DNA of 64,000 bases from Agreia sp. Leaf283 (lineage in GTDB: Bacteria; Actinomycetota; Actinomycetes; Actinomycetales; Microbacteriaceae): NCBI RefSeq assembly GCF_001422485.1, contig NZ_LMNF01000001.1:1376250-1440249 (forward strand). The letters are read 5' to 3'. Made by a program: the position numbers and the translations under genes. Positions 52,476-61,064 of this stretch are shown in pieces; within the stretch, counting starts at the first letter, position 1, and each line of letters opens with the position of its first letter. The notes beneath the pieces are model-generated. The model did no database searches. It saw only the letters and a program-made list of their open reading frames with translations, and was not told the origin of the DNA.

Positions 52476-53297
52476 CTACGCCTTGCGCATGTAGGCGCGC
52501 ACGGTGAGCGGAGCGAAGATCGCCACGACGACCGCGGCTCCGAGCAGCGCCAGCCAGAAGTCGCCGCCGATCGTGCCGAGGTTGGCGAGGTCGCGCACCG
52601 CCGACACCAGGTGCGACACCGGGTTGACGTTCACGAACGCCTGGAGCCACCCCGGCATGGTGTCGCTCGGAACGAACGCGTTCGACAGGAAGGTGAGCGG
52701 GAAGAGCACCAGGAACGAGATGCCCTGCACGCTCGAGGCGCTGCGGGCGATCACGCCGAAGAACGCGAAGATCCAGCTCAGCGCCCACGAGCAGACGATC
52801 ACCAGCAGGCCGGCGAGCACCACCATGCCGATGCCGCCCTCGGGCCGGTAGCCCAGGATGAACCCCACGACGAAGGTGATCGTCGTGGCGATCGTGTAGC
52901 GCACGGTGTCGGCCAGCAGCGCGCCGGCGAGCGGGGCTATGCGGGCGATGGGCAGCGACTTGAAGCGGTCGAACACGCCCTTGTCCATGTCCTCGCGCAG
53001 CTGCACGCCGGTCACGACCGAGGTCGTGATCACGGTCTGCACGAGGATGCCCGGAATGAGCAGGGGCAGGTAGCTCGCCACGTCGCCGGCGATGGCGCCT
53101 CCGAAGATGAAGGTGAACATCACGGTGAAGATGATCGGCTGCAGCGTGACGTCGATCAGCTGCTCGGGGGTGCGCCTCACCTTCAACAGGCCGCGATAGG
53201 CCATCGAGAACGAGTTGCGCACGGTCTGGCCGACGCTCACGTGGTTGCGCAGCTCCCGGCTCACGCCGGATTGGATGGTCGAGGTGATGGTGCTCAT
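52476..53297 (-). CDS. ABC-2 type export permease (DrrB-like)
   Basis: A 273-residue integral membrane protein with six helices, of the ABC-2 export group. After an amphipathic N-terminus (1-45), SMAYRGLLKVRRTPEQLIDV leads into helix 1 and QPIIFTVMFTFIFGGAIAGD. The signature SNAFVPSDTMPGWLQAFVNV followed by NPVSHLV is typical of DrrB and related drug-export permeases. Its ATG overlaps the ATPase stop by four bases (ATGA), so the two form one exporter. The transported compound is unknown, likely a hydrophobic drug-like molecule. Confidence 0.92.
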   Translation of the reverse strand: MSTITSTIQSGVSRELRNHVSVGQTVRNSFSMAYRGLLKVRRTPEQLIDVTLQPIIFTVMFTFIFGGAIAGDVASYLPLLIPGILVQTVITTSVVTGVQLREDMDKGVFDRFKSLPIARIAPLAGALLADTVRYTIATTITFVVGFILGYRPEGGIGMVVLAGLLVIVCSWALSWIFAFFGVIARSASSVQGISFLVLFPLTFLSNAFVPSDTMPGWLQAFVNVNPVSHLVSAVRDLANLGTIGGDFWLALLGAAVVVAIFAPLTVRAYMRKA

Positions 53298-54301
53298 GCG
53301 TTCACCCGTCCTCTCGGGGTCTCGGATGCGTCGGGCCGGGTCTCGGAGTCGTTCTCGACGCCGTGCCCGGTGAGGGTGAGGAAGACCTCGTCGAGCGTCG
53401 GCTTCTGCACGGCGAGCTCGGTGAGGCTGATGTTCTGCTCGCGCAGCGCAACGAGGAGGTCGGTGATGCGATCGGGGTCCTGCATGGGGGCGGTGATGCG
53501 GGCGGCCTCGGGCGACAGGGTCACGTCGACCCCGAGCACCGAGCGGATGGCGCGCACGGCGTCGTCTCGATCGGCGGGGTCGAGCAGGCGCAGCTGCAGC
53601 GAGGACTTTCCCACCGAGGCCTTGAGCTCGTCGGCGGTTCCCTCGGCGACGACCCTGCCCGTGTCGATCACGGCGATGCGGTCGGCCAGCTGGTCTGCCT
53701 CGTCGAGGTACTGGGTGGTGAGCAGCACGGTCGATCCCGTGCTGACGAGCCGCCGGATGGTGTCCCACATCTGCGAACGCGTGCGCGGGTCGAGACCCGT
53801 GGTCGGCTCGTCGAGGAAGATGAGAGGGGGCTGCGAGATCAGGCTCGCGGCCAGGTCGAGGCGGCGTCGCATGCCGCCGGAGAAGTTCTTGAGCGGGCGT
53901 TTCGCGGCGGCCGTCAGCCCGAACTCCTCGAGCAGCTCGTTGGCCTTGACCCGGGATTCCGCGCGGCCGAGACCGTTGAGCCGGCTGAAGAGCACGAGGT
54001 TCTCGGTCGCGCTGAGCGTCTCGTCGACCGAGGCGTACTGCCCGGTCACGCCGATGAGCTGGCGCACGATCTGCGCCTCGTGCTGCACGTCGTGCCCGAA
54101 GACGGTGGCGTGCCCGGCGTCTGGTCGAAGAAGGGTTGCGAGCATGCGGATGACGGTGGTCTTGCCGGCGCCGTTCGGGCCGAGAACGCCGTAGACGCTC
54201 CCGGTTCGCACGCGCAGGTCGACGCCGTCGACGGCGCGGTTGTCGCCGAAGATCTTGACGAGGCCGGTGGCCTCGACGGCCCAGTCGGAGCTGGTTGCCA
54301 T
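53294..54301 (-). CDS. ABC export ATPase (DrrA-like)
   Basis: A 335-residue ATPase of the DrrA (daunorubicin resistance) type. Walker A is GPNGAGKTT, the Q-loop is VTGQYASVDETLSATENLV, the signature is NFSGGMRRRLD, Walker B is LIFLDEPTTGLDPRTR and the switch His is replaced by Gln in LLTTQYLDEAD, as in many DrrA proteins. A C-terminal domain of about 100 residues ends in QKPTLDEVFLTLTGHG, also a DrrA feature. The start at 54301 (MATSSDWAVEATGL) has AAAGGAAG ahead of it; an ATG 33 bases upstream overlaps that site. Confidence 0.93.
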   Translation of the reverse strand: MATSSDWAVEATGLVKIFGDNRAVDGVDLRVRTGSVYGVLGPNGAGKTTVIRMLATLLRPDAGHATVFGHDVQHEAQIVRQLIGVTGQYASVDETLSATENLVLFSRLNGLGRAESRVKANELLEEFGLTAAAKRPLKNFSGGMRRRLDLAASLISQPPLIFLDEPTTGLDPRTRSQMWDTIRRLVSTGSTVLLTTQYLDEADQLADRIAVIDTGRVVAEGTADELKASVGKSSLQLRLLDPADRDDAVRAIRSVLGVDVTLSPEAARITAPMQDPDRITDLLVALREQNISLTELAVQKPTLDEVFLTLTGHGVENDSETRPDASETPRGRVNA

Positions 54302-54445
54302 GGGTGGACTTCCTTTCGCTGAAGTTGTCTCCATCGTTCAGCGGCCCGCTGTCGTGGCGCTGTCGCGGCTCTGTCGTCGTGCTGTCGGCGCCGTCGCCCC
54401 GGCCGAAAGACAATCCGTTGCGGCGCGCGGGCACGAATACAGTCC

Positions 54446-55135
54446 ATGAGCCTCCTGCAGCAGAACCCCGCCGATGCCACGTTCGGCCGCGGGGGAGACG
54501 AGCCCTACGCCCGGGCGCTTCGGGATGGCGCCGCGGGGCGCCTCGAACTGCGCGAGGCCGGGCGGGGAGGCTCGACGGCCCTGCTCGACCTTGATGTCAC
54601 GAAGTGGAGCGCCGACGCCGACGAGGTCGACCGCTCACTGCTTCGGCACGCCCGCGGTCCCGTGCTCGACATCGGATGCGGGCCCGGCCGGATGGTGCGG
54701 GCGGCGGGCGAGTACGATCTCGTGGCCCTTGGCCTGGATGTCTCGCCCGAGGTCGTCGCGCTGGCCCGCCGAGACGGTCTGGCCGTCGCGCTCGGCTCGG
54801 TGTTCGACCGGGTTCCTGCGGAGGGGCTCTGGCGCACCGCGCTGCTCCTCGACGGCAACGTCGGCATCGGGGGAGACGTCGCGGCCCTGCTGGCACGCTG
54901 CCACGAGGTGCTCGCCGAGTCGGGGCGGCTCGTCGTCGAACTCCACGCCGATGACGATCGCGACCACTCCTATACGGCGGCCCTCGTCGGCGTAGACGGT
55001 GCACGCAGCGCCGTCTTTCCGTGGGCCGAGATCGGCCTGACCCGCCTGCGCGAGATCGCCCACGCATCCGGATTCGCCGTCGACCGAGCCTTCACGGCGG
55101 GCGGCCGTCGCTTCTGCCGCCTGTCTCGAGCCTGA
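54446..55135 (+). CDS. Class I SAM-dependent methyltransferase
   Basis: A 229-residue methyltransferase. VLDIGCGPGRMVRAAG (about 73-88) is a classic motif I, followed by GLDVSPEVVALAR and VLAESGRLVVELHADDD. The fold is therefore sure and the substrate open. Proteins like this often lie beside glycosyltransferase genes in actinobacteria, but none are present here. The upstream gap (54302-54445) is shared with the divergent exporter genes and contains several CTGTCG-rich short repeats. There is no clear ribosome site; TACAGT or GAATAC just before the ATG may be a promoter. Confidence 0.88.
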   Translation: MSLLQQNPADATFGRGGDEPYARALRDGAAGRLELREAGRGGSTALLDLDVTKWSADADEVDRSLLRHARGPVLDIGCGPGRMVRAAGEYDLVALGLDVSPEVVALARRDGLAVALGSVFDRVPAEGLWRTALLLDGNVGIGGDVAALLARCHEVLAESGRLVVELHADDDRDHSYTAALVGVDGARSAVFPWAEIGLTRLREIAHASGFAVDRAFTAGGRRFCRLSRA

Positions 55136-55138
55136 GGA

Positions 55139-55489
55139 CTAGCCGGCCGGTCCCAGCAGTACTGCGAGCATCGCGGCCGCGCCGCCCACGATGAAGAGCA
55201 TCGTTCCCAACTGCATGGTGCGGGTCTTGTTGCGGTCCGCGGTCGGCACGTCGACCTCGAGAATGGGGCAGCCCGACCAGCCGATCAGTCCGATGCTCAC
55301 GGCCACGAGGCCCGCACCGATCCACCACAGCAGCGCGAGGCCCTTCGCCAGCAGCGCCGGCCGCCATCCGCTCGACAGCAGCAACCCCAGGGTGATCGCC
55401 GACGCCCCGACGGCAGCGACGAACCAGATGGTTCCCGTCCACATGATGCGCTGGACGTTCTTCTCGGGGGTCATGAGATCGTGGGTCAC
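55139..55489 (-). CDS. Small membrane protein, hypothetical
   Basis: About 116 residues with four membrane segments: TGTIWFVAAVGASAITLGLL, ALLWWIGAGLVAVSIGLIGW, then, after a charged loop with TADRNKTRTMQ, LGTMLFIVGGAAAMLAVLLG. The middle loop has a single Cys (WSGCPILEVDV). I do not recognise the family. The start is uncertain: GTG at 55489, ATG at 55474 and a GTG at 55537 are all possible, and none has a good ribosome site. It ends three bases from the methyltransferase stop, tail-to-tail. Confidence 0.65.
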   Translation of the reverse strand: MTHDLMTPEKNVQRIMWTGTIWFVAAVGASAITLGLLLSSGWRPALLAKGLALLWWIGAGLVAVSIGLIGWSGCPILEVDVPTADRNKTRTMQLGTMLFIVGGAAAMLAVLLGPAG

Positions 55490-55588
55490 CTTGACATCAT
55501 TCACCCGTGCGGGGCGCAAAACAAATTGATTTCTCACAACTATCGTGGCGAGCCCGTCCTGTGGTACCGCGCCTGAGCCGCGACGGGG

Positions 55589-56209
55589 CTAGAGAAAGCC
55601 GATGCGTCTCAGCAGCCGAGTGACGCCGGGCAGCACCCAGTAGGCCATGATCGGCGTGAGAACGACGGTCGTCAGCAGAACCTTGAGCGCGGTGGCCAGG
55701 TCGTTCCAGCCCGGCAGCAGCGTCGTGACGAGCAGCGTGAACGCCAGGTTGACCGGGAAGAATCCCAGCCAGATGCTCGTCGCCTGTTTCCATCTCGGCG
55801 GCGCGACCGTGGCCGCGGCCTGGCCGTCGGCATCCGGTGCCTGCAACACCTGCGGCTGGTCGAACCACCCCTCGATGCCCGTGCGCTTCTCGACCCGCGA
55901 CTCGCGCACGAGTTCGCGCCCGCCCTCGAGCCAGGCGCGCCGGTCGGCCGACGACTCCCACTTCTCGAGCAGCGTCGCGTCGGCGAAGCGGTAGAGCATG
56001 TGCCAGTGCACGGAGTCGGCGCCCTGCCTCACCCAGCCCGACCCGAGGAAGCCCGGATAGCGATTGGCGAGGTTCACCCCCGCCTGCACCCAGCGGGTGA
56101 CGTCGGGGATCCTGTCGGGATCGACTGCGCGGGTGATGGACACGGTGATGGGAACGGAGGGCGATGCTTGTGGCTGCCCGAACGCGTTCTCCGACTCTTC
56201 TGGAGACAT
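55589..56209 (-). CDS. Antibiotic biosynthesis monooxygenase-domain membrane protein
   Basis: A 206-residue protein. Residues about 20-110 look like an ABM (dimeric alpha/beta ferredoxin-like) domain: VPITVSITRAVDPDRIPDVT, PGFLGSGWVRQGADSVHWHM and the WESSADRRAWLEGG helix. Two membrane helices follow (about 143-165 and 175-197), with a charged end. Proteins of this type are common in bacteria. The ABM domain often handles small aromatic or quinone-like molecules or acts as a sensor; here the role is not known. Family B repeats lie directly upstream. Confidence 0.82.
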   Translation of the reverse strand: MSPEESENAFGQPQASPSVPITVSITRAVDPDRIPDVTRWVQAGVNLANRYPGFLGSGWVRQGADSVHWHMLYRFADATLLEKWESSADRRAWLEGGRELVRESRVEKRTGIEGWFDQPQVLQAPDADGQAAATVAPPRWKQATSIWLGFFPVNLAFTLLVTTLLPGWNDLATALKVLLTTVVLTPIMAYWVLPGVTRLLRRIGFL

Positions 56210-56251
56210 GCCCTCCAGTATCCGCCGCCGATGTTACGCCCGCATTAAGCG

Positions 56252-56324
56252 CGTCTCGACAGGCTCGACGAACGGCGTCTCGACAGGCTCGACGAACGAT
56301 CCGTTCCCTGAGCCTGTCGAAGGG
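56252..56324. repeat. Two family B and one family A repeat
   Basis: Inverted family B copies at 56252-56274 and 56276-56298 are only one base apart. A family A copy in the other orientation follows at 56302-56324. The cluster lies behind the TPR gene and before the ABM gene, both on the minus strand. Confidence 0.88.
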
Positions 56325-56328
56325 CCCG

Positions 56329-56967
56329 CTACTTCTGGTCGTCCTCGTCGTAGTCGACCTCGTCGTACTCCTCGAGGATCTCGAGGGCCTCCTCGTCGAG
56401 GTCGTCGGGCTTGTGCCCTGCCTCGTGCCGAACGGCGTGACGGCCGAGGATGAGCAGTTCGCGCGTCTCCATGGCATCCGCCAGCTCGTCGCGGTCGAGG
56501 TCGTCCGCCTCGTTGATGACCTTCGTCACCATCTCGATACCCATGTCGAACCAGCGCTCGGCGTTGTGCGCATCGCCCGCGGCGTCGTAGCTGTCACCCA
56601 GGAACGAGTACACCATCGGGTCTTCGGGCTTCTCGGCGCGCAGGGCCTTGGCGAGTTCGTTCGCCTCCGCCTCCTGGCCGGTGCGCAGCAGGCCCTCGAT
56701 CAGGTAGACGCGCTTGTCGGGAGCGGCGTCGCCCGGCGCATCCTGGGCCTCGCGCGCGGCCTCGTAGGCGCGTAACGGCAGAAGGGCGTCGTAGAAGCTC
56801 TCGGATGCGGCGATGAAGACGGCCGCGGGCGTCACGTCGTCGTCGTAGAAGGTCTCGGGGTCGCGGGCGAGCGCGAGGAACTCCTCGGCGACGGCGAGCG
56901 CCTTCTCGGGGTCGTCGGCTTTGAAGCTGGACTCGTCGATGTAGTCCCAGGTCACGGTCTTAGGCAT
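56329..56967 (-). CDS. TPR-like repeat protein with acidic tail
   Basis: A 212-residue soluble protein of helix pairs. VYLIEGLLRTGQEAEANELA and MVYSFLGDSYDAAGDAHNAE are good tetratricopeptide repeats. The end (EEALEILEEYDEVDYDEDDQ) is strongly acidic. It should act as a protein-protein adaptor; the partner is unknown. TAAGGT lies six bases before the ATG on the coding strand and there is no ribosome site, so the transcript is probably leaderless. It is divergent from the acyltransferase gene, and the 47-base gap carries promoters for both. Confidence 0.82.
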   Translation of the reverse strand: MPKTVTWDYIDESSFKADDPEKALAVAEEFLALARDPETFYDDDVTPAAVFIAASESFYDALLPLRAYEAAREAQDAPGDAAPDKRVYLIEGLLRTGQEAEANELAKALRAEKPEDPMVYSFLGDSYDAAGDAHNAERWFDMGIEMVTKVINEADDLDRDELADAMETRELLILGRHAVRHEAGHKPDDLDEEALEILEEYDEVDYDEDDQK

Positions 56968-57014
56968 GAGGCAACCTTAACGCCCAGACGCCGCCAGCTA
57001 GCATGGTCAGCGAT

Positions 57015-59135
57015 ATGCATACGAGCCCGCCGCCCTCCCGCACGCGCGCGTCCGCGGGCACCCCGGCCCACTTCCTTCCCCACCTGCAGGGATTGCGCGC
57101 CATCGCCGTTCTGCTCGTGGTCGTCTACCACTTCTGGCCCGGCCGCCTGCAGGGCGGCTACATCGGCGTCGACGTCTTCTTCGTCATCTCGGGCTTCCTC
57201 ATCACAGGGCAGCTCGCCCGCGAGCTCGAAAAGACGGGGCGCATCGGCCTGCCCGGCTTCTATGCCAAGCGGGTGCGACGGCTGCTGCCGGCTGCCGTCA
57301 CCGTGCTCATCTTCTCCGCGCTGGCGACGCTGTTCATCCTGCCCCTGTCGAGCCTCGGCGAGAACCTGCGCGAGATCCTCGCGTCGACCTTCTACGTCGA
57401 GAACTGGGCGCTCGCGGCCAACTCCGTCGACTACCTCGCGGCGGCCAACGAGGCCACCCTCGTGCAGCACTACTGGTCGCTGTCGCTCGAGGAGCAGTTC
57501 TACCTGATCTGGCCGCTGATGCTCCTTGGCGCATCCTGGCTCGCGGTGAAATTCTGGTCGGGCAAGCGCTGGAACGCGCTGTTCGCGGTCGTCGTGGCCG
57601 TCAGCATCCTGTCTCTCGTGTTCTCGATCGTCTACACGCAGACCAATGCGGCCCAGGCCTACTTCGTGACCTTCACCCGCATGTGGGAGTTCGGCGCGGG
57701 CGCCGTGCTCGCCCTGCTGCCGAGGCTGCGCCCAACAAAGGCGTGGCTGTCGAACGTGCTCGGCTACGGCGGCATCGCGATCGTGCTCGGCTGCGGCTAC
57801 TTCTACGACAAGTCCACGCCGTTCCCCGGCTCCGCGGCGATCCTGCCGGTCGTCGGAACGATGGCGATCATCCTCGCCTCGCACCGCGAGCACTGGTACG
57901 ACGCCGGCCGCGTCCTGAGCTTCCGCCCGGTGAGCTTCATCGGCGACATCTCGTACTCGCTCTACCTGTGGCACTGGCCGCTCATCGTCATCGCCCCCTT
58001 CGTTCCGGGCTGGGGCCTCTCGACCATCAACCGTCTCGTGCTCTTCGTGCTCTGCTTCGTGATCGCCTGGCTCACCAAGAAGTTCATCGAGGACCCGACC
58101 AGGGCCTGGAAGCCGCTCGTGCGTCGCAAGCCCCGCTTCACCTTCGTGTCGATGCTCGCGGCGATGGCCGTGGTCACCCTCGTCGTCGGAGTCACGAGCC
58201 TCGTGCAGCAGCCGAAGTACGACGCGGCGGCCGCCGAGCTGCGCAGCACCCTCCAGACGATGCCCGACTGCTTCGGCGCGGCATCCGGGCTCACCGACGG
58301 TCTCGAGAAGATCGATTCCTGCTCGAATCCCGAACTCGCGGGTCAGATCATCCCGAGCCCCGGGTTCGGCAACGCCGACCGGCCGCAGCGTCCCGACTGC
58401 CTGGTCACTCTCAACGACTCCACACTCACCAGTTGCGAGTTCGGCGACACCACGTCGGATGCGGCGCCCCGGGTGGCGATCATCGGCGACAGCCACGCGT
58501 ACTCGCTGCTCGACCCGCTCGTCCAGCTCGCCGAGATGAACGGCTGGCACCTGACCACGTACCTCAAGGGCGCCTGCCCCTGGAGCACGACCCCGATCGC
58601 GGGCGGCGACGCCTTCGCGGCATCCTGTGCCGACTGGCGGGCCAACCTCGACGCCGAACTCGCCGAGGTCGCTCCCTACGACGTGATCTTCACGGCCGCG
58701 CTCGCCGATCACACTCTGGATGCCGATGGCTCGGCCGCGGCAGACGAGACCGCGGGATTCGTGGAGGCCTGGACTCCGCAGCTCGGGCAGGGCACTCCGG
58801 TGGTCACCCTCGTCGACAACCCGTCGTGGGAGACCGACCCGAACAAGTGCCTCCGCATCTCGGATGCCGCCGACTGCACCGAGCCGCGCGAAGACGGTCT
58901 GGGAGAGGTCGACCCCCTCGCCTCGGCGGCCACGCAGCTCGCGACGGGTGGCAACGACGTGACCCTCCTCGACTTCTCCGACACCTACTGCGACGCCGAC
59001 GACTGCTTCCCCGTGATCGGCGGCGCTAACGTCTACCGTGACCAGGACCACCTGACGCGCACCTTCGCCTTCACGCTCGCCCCCTTCATCGAGAGCGCCA
59101 TCGTCGCCGCCCTCGGTCGATCGACCGTGCGCTAG
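57015..59135 (+). CDS. Acyltransferase (AT3) fused to an SGNH domain, OafA type
   Basis: A 706-residue membrane enzyme. Residues about 20-380 are an acyltransferase-3 unit with 10-11 helices: HLQGLRAIAVLLVVVYHFWP holds the catalytic His, and GGYIGVDVFFVISGFLITGQ and SLEEQFYLIWPLMLL are conserved. The C-terminal 300 residues are an extracytoplasmic SGNH hydrolase-like domain: RVAIIGDSHAYSLLDP (Ser) and the DQDHLTRTFA block (Asp-x-x-His). Such OafA-like proteins O-acylate cell-wall polysaccharides or glycolipids. The ATG at 57015 is preferred over one at 57003, which lies inside a TAGCAT promoter box. Two cysteine pairs outside may form disulfides. Confidence 0.92.
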   Translation: MHTSPPPSRTRASAGTPAHFLPHLQGLRAIAVLLVVVYHFWPGRLQGGYIGVDVFFVISGFLITGQLARELEKTGRIGLPGFYAKRVRRLLPAAVTVLIFSALATLFILPLSSLGENLREILASTFYVENWALAANSVDYLAAANEATLVQHYWSLSLEEQFYLIWPLMLLGASWLAVKFWSGKRWNALFAVVVAVSILSLVFSIVYTQTNAAQAYFVTFTRMWEFGAGAVLALLPRLRPTKAWLSNVLGYGGIAIVLGCGYFYDKSTPFPGSAAILPVVGTMAIILASHREHWYDAGRVLSFRPVSFIGDISYSLYLWHWPLIVIAPFVPGWGLSTINRLVLFVLCFVIAWLTKKFIEDPTRAWKPLVRRKPRFTFVSMLAAMAVVTLVVGVTSLVQQPKYDAAAAELRSTLQTMPDCFGAASGLTDGLEKIDSCSNPELAGQIIPSPGFGNADRPQRPDCLVTLNDSTLTSCEFGDTTSDAAPRVAIIGDSHAYSLLDPLVQLAEMNGWHLTTYLKGACPWSTTPIAGGDAFAASCADWRANLDAELAEVAPYDVIFTAALADHTLDADGSAAADETAGFVEAWTPQLGQGTPVVTLVDNPSWETDPNKCLRISDAADCTEPREDGLGEVDPLASAATQLATGGNDVTLLDFSDTYCDADDCFPVIGGANVYRDQDHLTRTFAFTLAPFIESAIVAALGRSTVR

Positions 59136-59144
59136 GAGCCGGGC

Positions 59145-60068
59145 ATGGCCGGGGTGCTCACCGGGTTCGCCATCATCGGCTTCGTCATAGCTGTCGGCTA
59201 TGTCGTGGGCCGCACGAACATCCTGCAGGTCGATGCGCAGAAGCCGCTCAACCGCATCGCGTTCTTCGTCACCAGCCCTGCCCTGCTCTTCACGGTGCTC
59301 GCGCGCGCCGACGTGAGCGTCATCTTCTCGTCGTTCCTCGTCGTCACCGTCATCACGATCGCCGTGTCGATCGGGCTCTACGTGGCCCTGTCGCGCATCT
59401 TCTTCCGCCGACCGGCGGCGGAGACGACCGTCGGCGCGGCCGCGGCGTCGTACTCCAACGCGAACAACATCGGCCTGCCCGTGGCCATCTACGTGCTCGG
59501 AGATCCGCAGTTCGTGGCGCCGCTGCTGATGCTCCAGCTGATCGTGATGGCGCCCCTCACGCTTACGGTGCTCGACACGGTGACGCGCGGCAAGGCATCC
59601 ATCGGATCGTTTCTCACCCAGCCCGTACGCAACCCGATGATCATCGCGTCGCTGGTGGGACTGCTGCTGAGCGTCTTCGGCGTGACGTTGCCAGAGCCCG
59701 TGATGGCGCCGTTCGATCTCATCGGCGCGGCCACGATTCCGCTGGTGCTCATGACCTTCGGCATGTCGCTCGCCGGGCAGCGCCCGCTCGCCCCCGGCAC
59801 CGGCCGTCGCGACGTGCTGACCTCGGCCGTGCTCAAGAGTGTGGTCATGCCCGTGGTGGCCTATCTCGTGGGTCGGTTCGTGTTCGACCTCGACGCCACG
59901 CACCTGTTCGGGGTCGTCGTGCTCGCGGCCCTGCCGACGGCGCAGAACGTGTTCAACTTCGCGTCGCGCTACGAGCGGGGAGTCGTGATCGCCAGGGACA
60001 CGGTGCTCATCACGACGATCGCGTCGGTGCCCGTGCTGGTGATCGCGGCGGCGCTGCTCGCCCCGTGA
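59145..60068 (+). CDS. AEC-family transporter
   Basis: A 307-residue membrane protein of the auxin efflux carrier family, about ten helices in two inverted halves. VGRTNILQVDAQKPLNRIAF is the typical first loop, ASYSNANNIGLPVAIYVLGD contains the conserved Asn pair in the crossing helix, and ALPTAQNVFNFASRYERG the matching motif in the second half. Bacterial members carry malate and other small organic acids or act in export. The cargo is not known. It starts nine bases after the acyltransferase stop with TAGGAG as ribosome site. Confidence 0.9.
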   Translation: MAGVLTGFAIIGFVIAVGYVVGRTNILQVDAQKPLNRIAFFVTSPALLFTVLARADVSVIFSSFLVVTVITIAVSIGLYVALSRIFFRRPAAETTVGAAAASYSNANNIGLPVAIYVLGDPQFVAPLLMLQLIVMAPLTLTVLDTVTRGKASIGSFLTQPVRNPMIIASLVGLLLSVFGVTLPEPVMAPFDLIGAATIPLVLMTFGMSLAGQRPLAPGTGRRDVLTSAVLKSVVMPVVAYLVGRFVFDLDATHLFGVVVLAALPTAQNVFNFASRYERGVVIARDTVLITTIASVPVLVIAAALLAP

Positions 60069-60074
60069 CCACCC

Positions 60075-60129
60075 CGTTCCCTGAGCCTGTCGAAGGGAAC
60101 ACATGGCCCTTCGACAAGCTCAGGGAGCG
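60075..60129. repeat. Inverted pair of family A repeats, probable bidirectional terminator
   Basis: Opposed copies at 60075-60097 and 60107-60129 with nine bases between them make a 22-bp stem. They lie precisely between the stops of the convergent AEC and exonuclease III genes, where a terminator is expected. Confidence 0.88.
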
Positions 60130-60140
60130 GCCGGGCGCAC

Positions 60141-60977
60141 TCACCAGAACATCGGGCGGTCTTCGTCTTCTTCTGTGTCGACGTCGATGTCCACCCGCAC
60201 CGGAACGTGGTCGCTGGGCGCGTCGCCCTTGCGCTCGTTGCGGTCGATACCGGCGTTCGAGACCACATCGGCGAACGGCTTGGAGCCGAGGATGAAGTCG
60301 ATGCGCATGCCCTCGTTGCGCGGGAAGCGCAGCTGCTTGTAGTCCCAGTAGGTGTAGCCGGTGGGGATGCGCGGGCGCACCACGTCGGTGAGCCCGGCAT
60401 CCATGAAGTCGTTGAACGCCGCGCGCTCGGGCGCCGACACGTGGGTCGACCCCTCGAACGCCTGGATGTCCCACACGTCGGTGTCGAGCGGAGCCACGTT
60501 CCAGTCGCCCATCAGCGCGAGCGGCTGCTGCGGGTTCGCCGCGATCCACGCGCGGGTGTCTGCGGAGAGGGCGGCGAGCCAGCGCAGCTTGTAGTCGTAG
60601 TGGGCGTTCTCGAGCTCGCGGCCGTTGGGAACGTAGAGGCTCCAGAGGCGGACGTCGTTCACGGTCACGCCGAGGGCGCGGGCCTCGAGGGGGAGGGTTC
60701 CGTCGTCGTTCTCCTTGCCGAAGCCGGGCATGTTCTCGAAGTCCTTCGTGACCTCGGTCATGGGCAGCCGCGACGCGAAGGCCACGCCGTTCCACTGGCT
60801 CAGGCCGTGCAGCTCGACCTCGTAGCCCGCGGCGGTGAACTGCTCGAAGGGGAACTGGTTCTCCTTGCACTTGATCTCCTGCATGGCGAGAACGTCGACG
60901 TCCTCCCGCACGAGCCAGTCGGCGACCCGGTCGACCCGGGCTCTGATGGAGTTCACGTTCCAGGTCGCAATGCGCAT
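60141..60977 (-). CDS. xth: Exodeoxyribonuclease III
   Basis: A 278-residue AP endonuclease/3'-5' exonuclease of the ExoIII family, for base-excision repair. The active site is complete: RIATWNVNSIRAR (Asn), MQEIKCKENQFP (Glu), SLYVPNGRELEN (Tyr), MGDWNVAPLDTDVWD (Asp, Asn), RIDFILGSKPF (Asp), and SDHVPVRVDI (Asp-His). The ATG at 60977 yields the usual N-terminus directly. TAAACT lies seven bases before it, with no ribosome site, so it should be leaderless. It is divergent from pyrE, with a repeat pair in the gap. Confidence 0.97.
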   Translation of the reverse strand: MRIATWNVNSIRARVDRVADWLVREDVDVLAMQEIKCKENQFPFEQFTAAGYEVELHGLSQWNGVAFASRLPMTEVTKDFENMPGFGKENDDGTLPLEARALGVTVNDVRLWSLYVPNGRELENAHYDYKLRWLAALSADTRAWIAANPQQPLALMGDWNVAPLDTDVWDIQAFEGSTHVSAPERAAFNDFMDAGLTDVVRPRIPTGYTYWDYKQLRFPRNEGMRIDFILGSKPFADVVSNAGIDRNERKGDAPSDHVPVRVDIDVDTEEDEDRPMFW

Positions 60978-60997
60978 GCGGCCCAGTTTATTCGTGT

Positions 60998-61045
60998 CGT
61001 TCCCTGAGCCTGTCGAGGGGCTCGCTTCGACAGGCTCAGCGAACG
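60998..61045. repeat. Inverted pair of family A repeats between xth and pyrE
   Basis: Two opposed copies (60998-61020 and about 61023-61045) with only two bases between them. Unlike the other pairs this one lies between divergent genes, immediately upstream of both leaderless -10 boxes (60985-60990 and 61053-61058). Confidence 0.85.
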
Positions 61046-61052
61046 GCTCCCC

Positions 61053-61058
61053 TAAACT
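61053..61058 (+). promoter_or_regulatory. -10 box of a leaderless pyrE transcript
   Basis: TAAACT ends six bases before the GTG start of pyrE. The same hexamer serves the divergent xth gene on the other strand. Confidence 0.5.
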
Positions 61059-61064
61059 GGGGCG

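Noticed and set aside
56952-60104. A 1050-codon minus-strand frame
   Set aside because: It is antisense to the acyltransferase and AEC genes and is a low-complexity Arg/Asp/Glu/His sequence.
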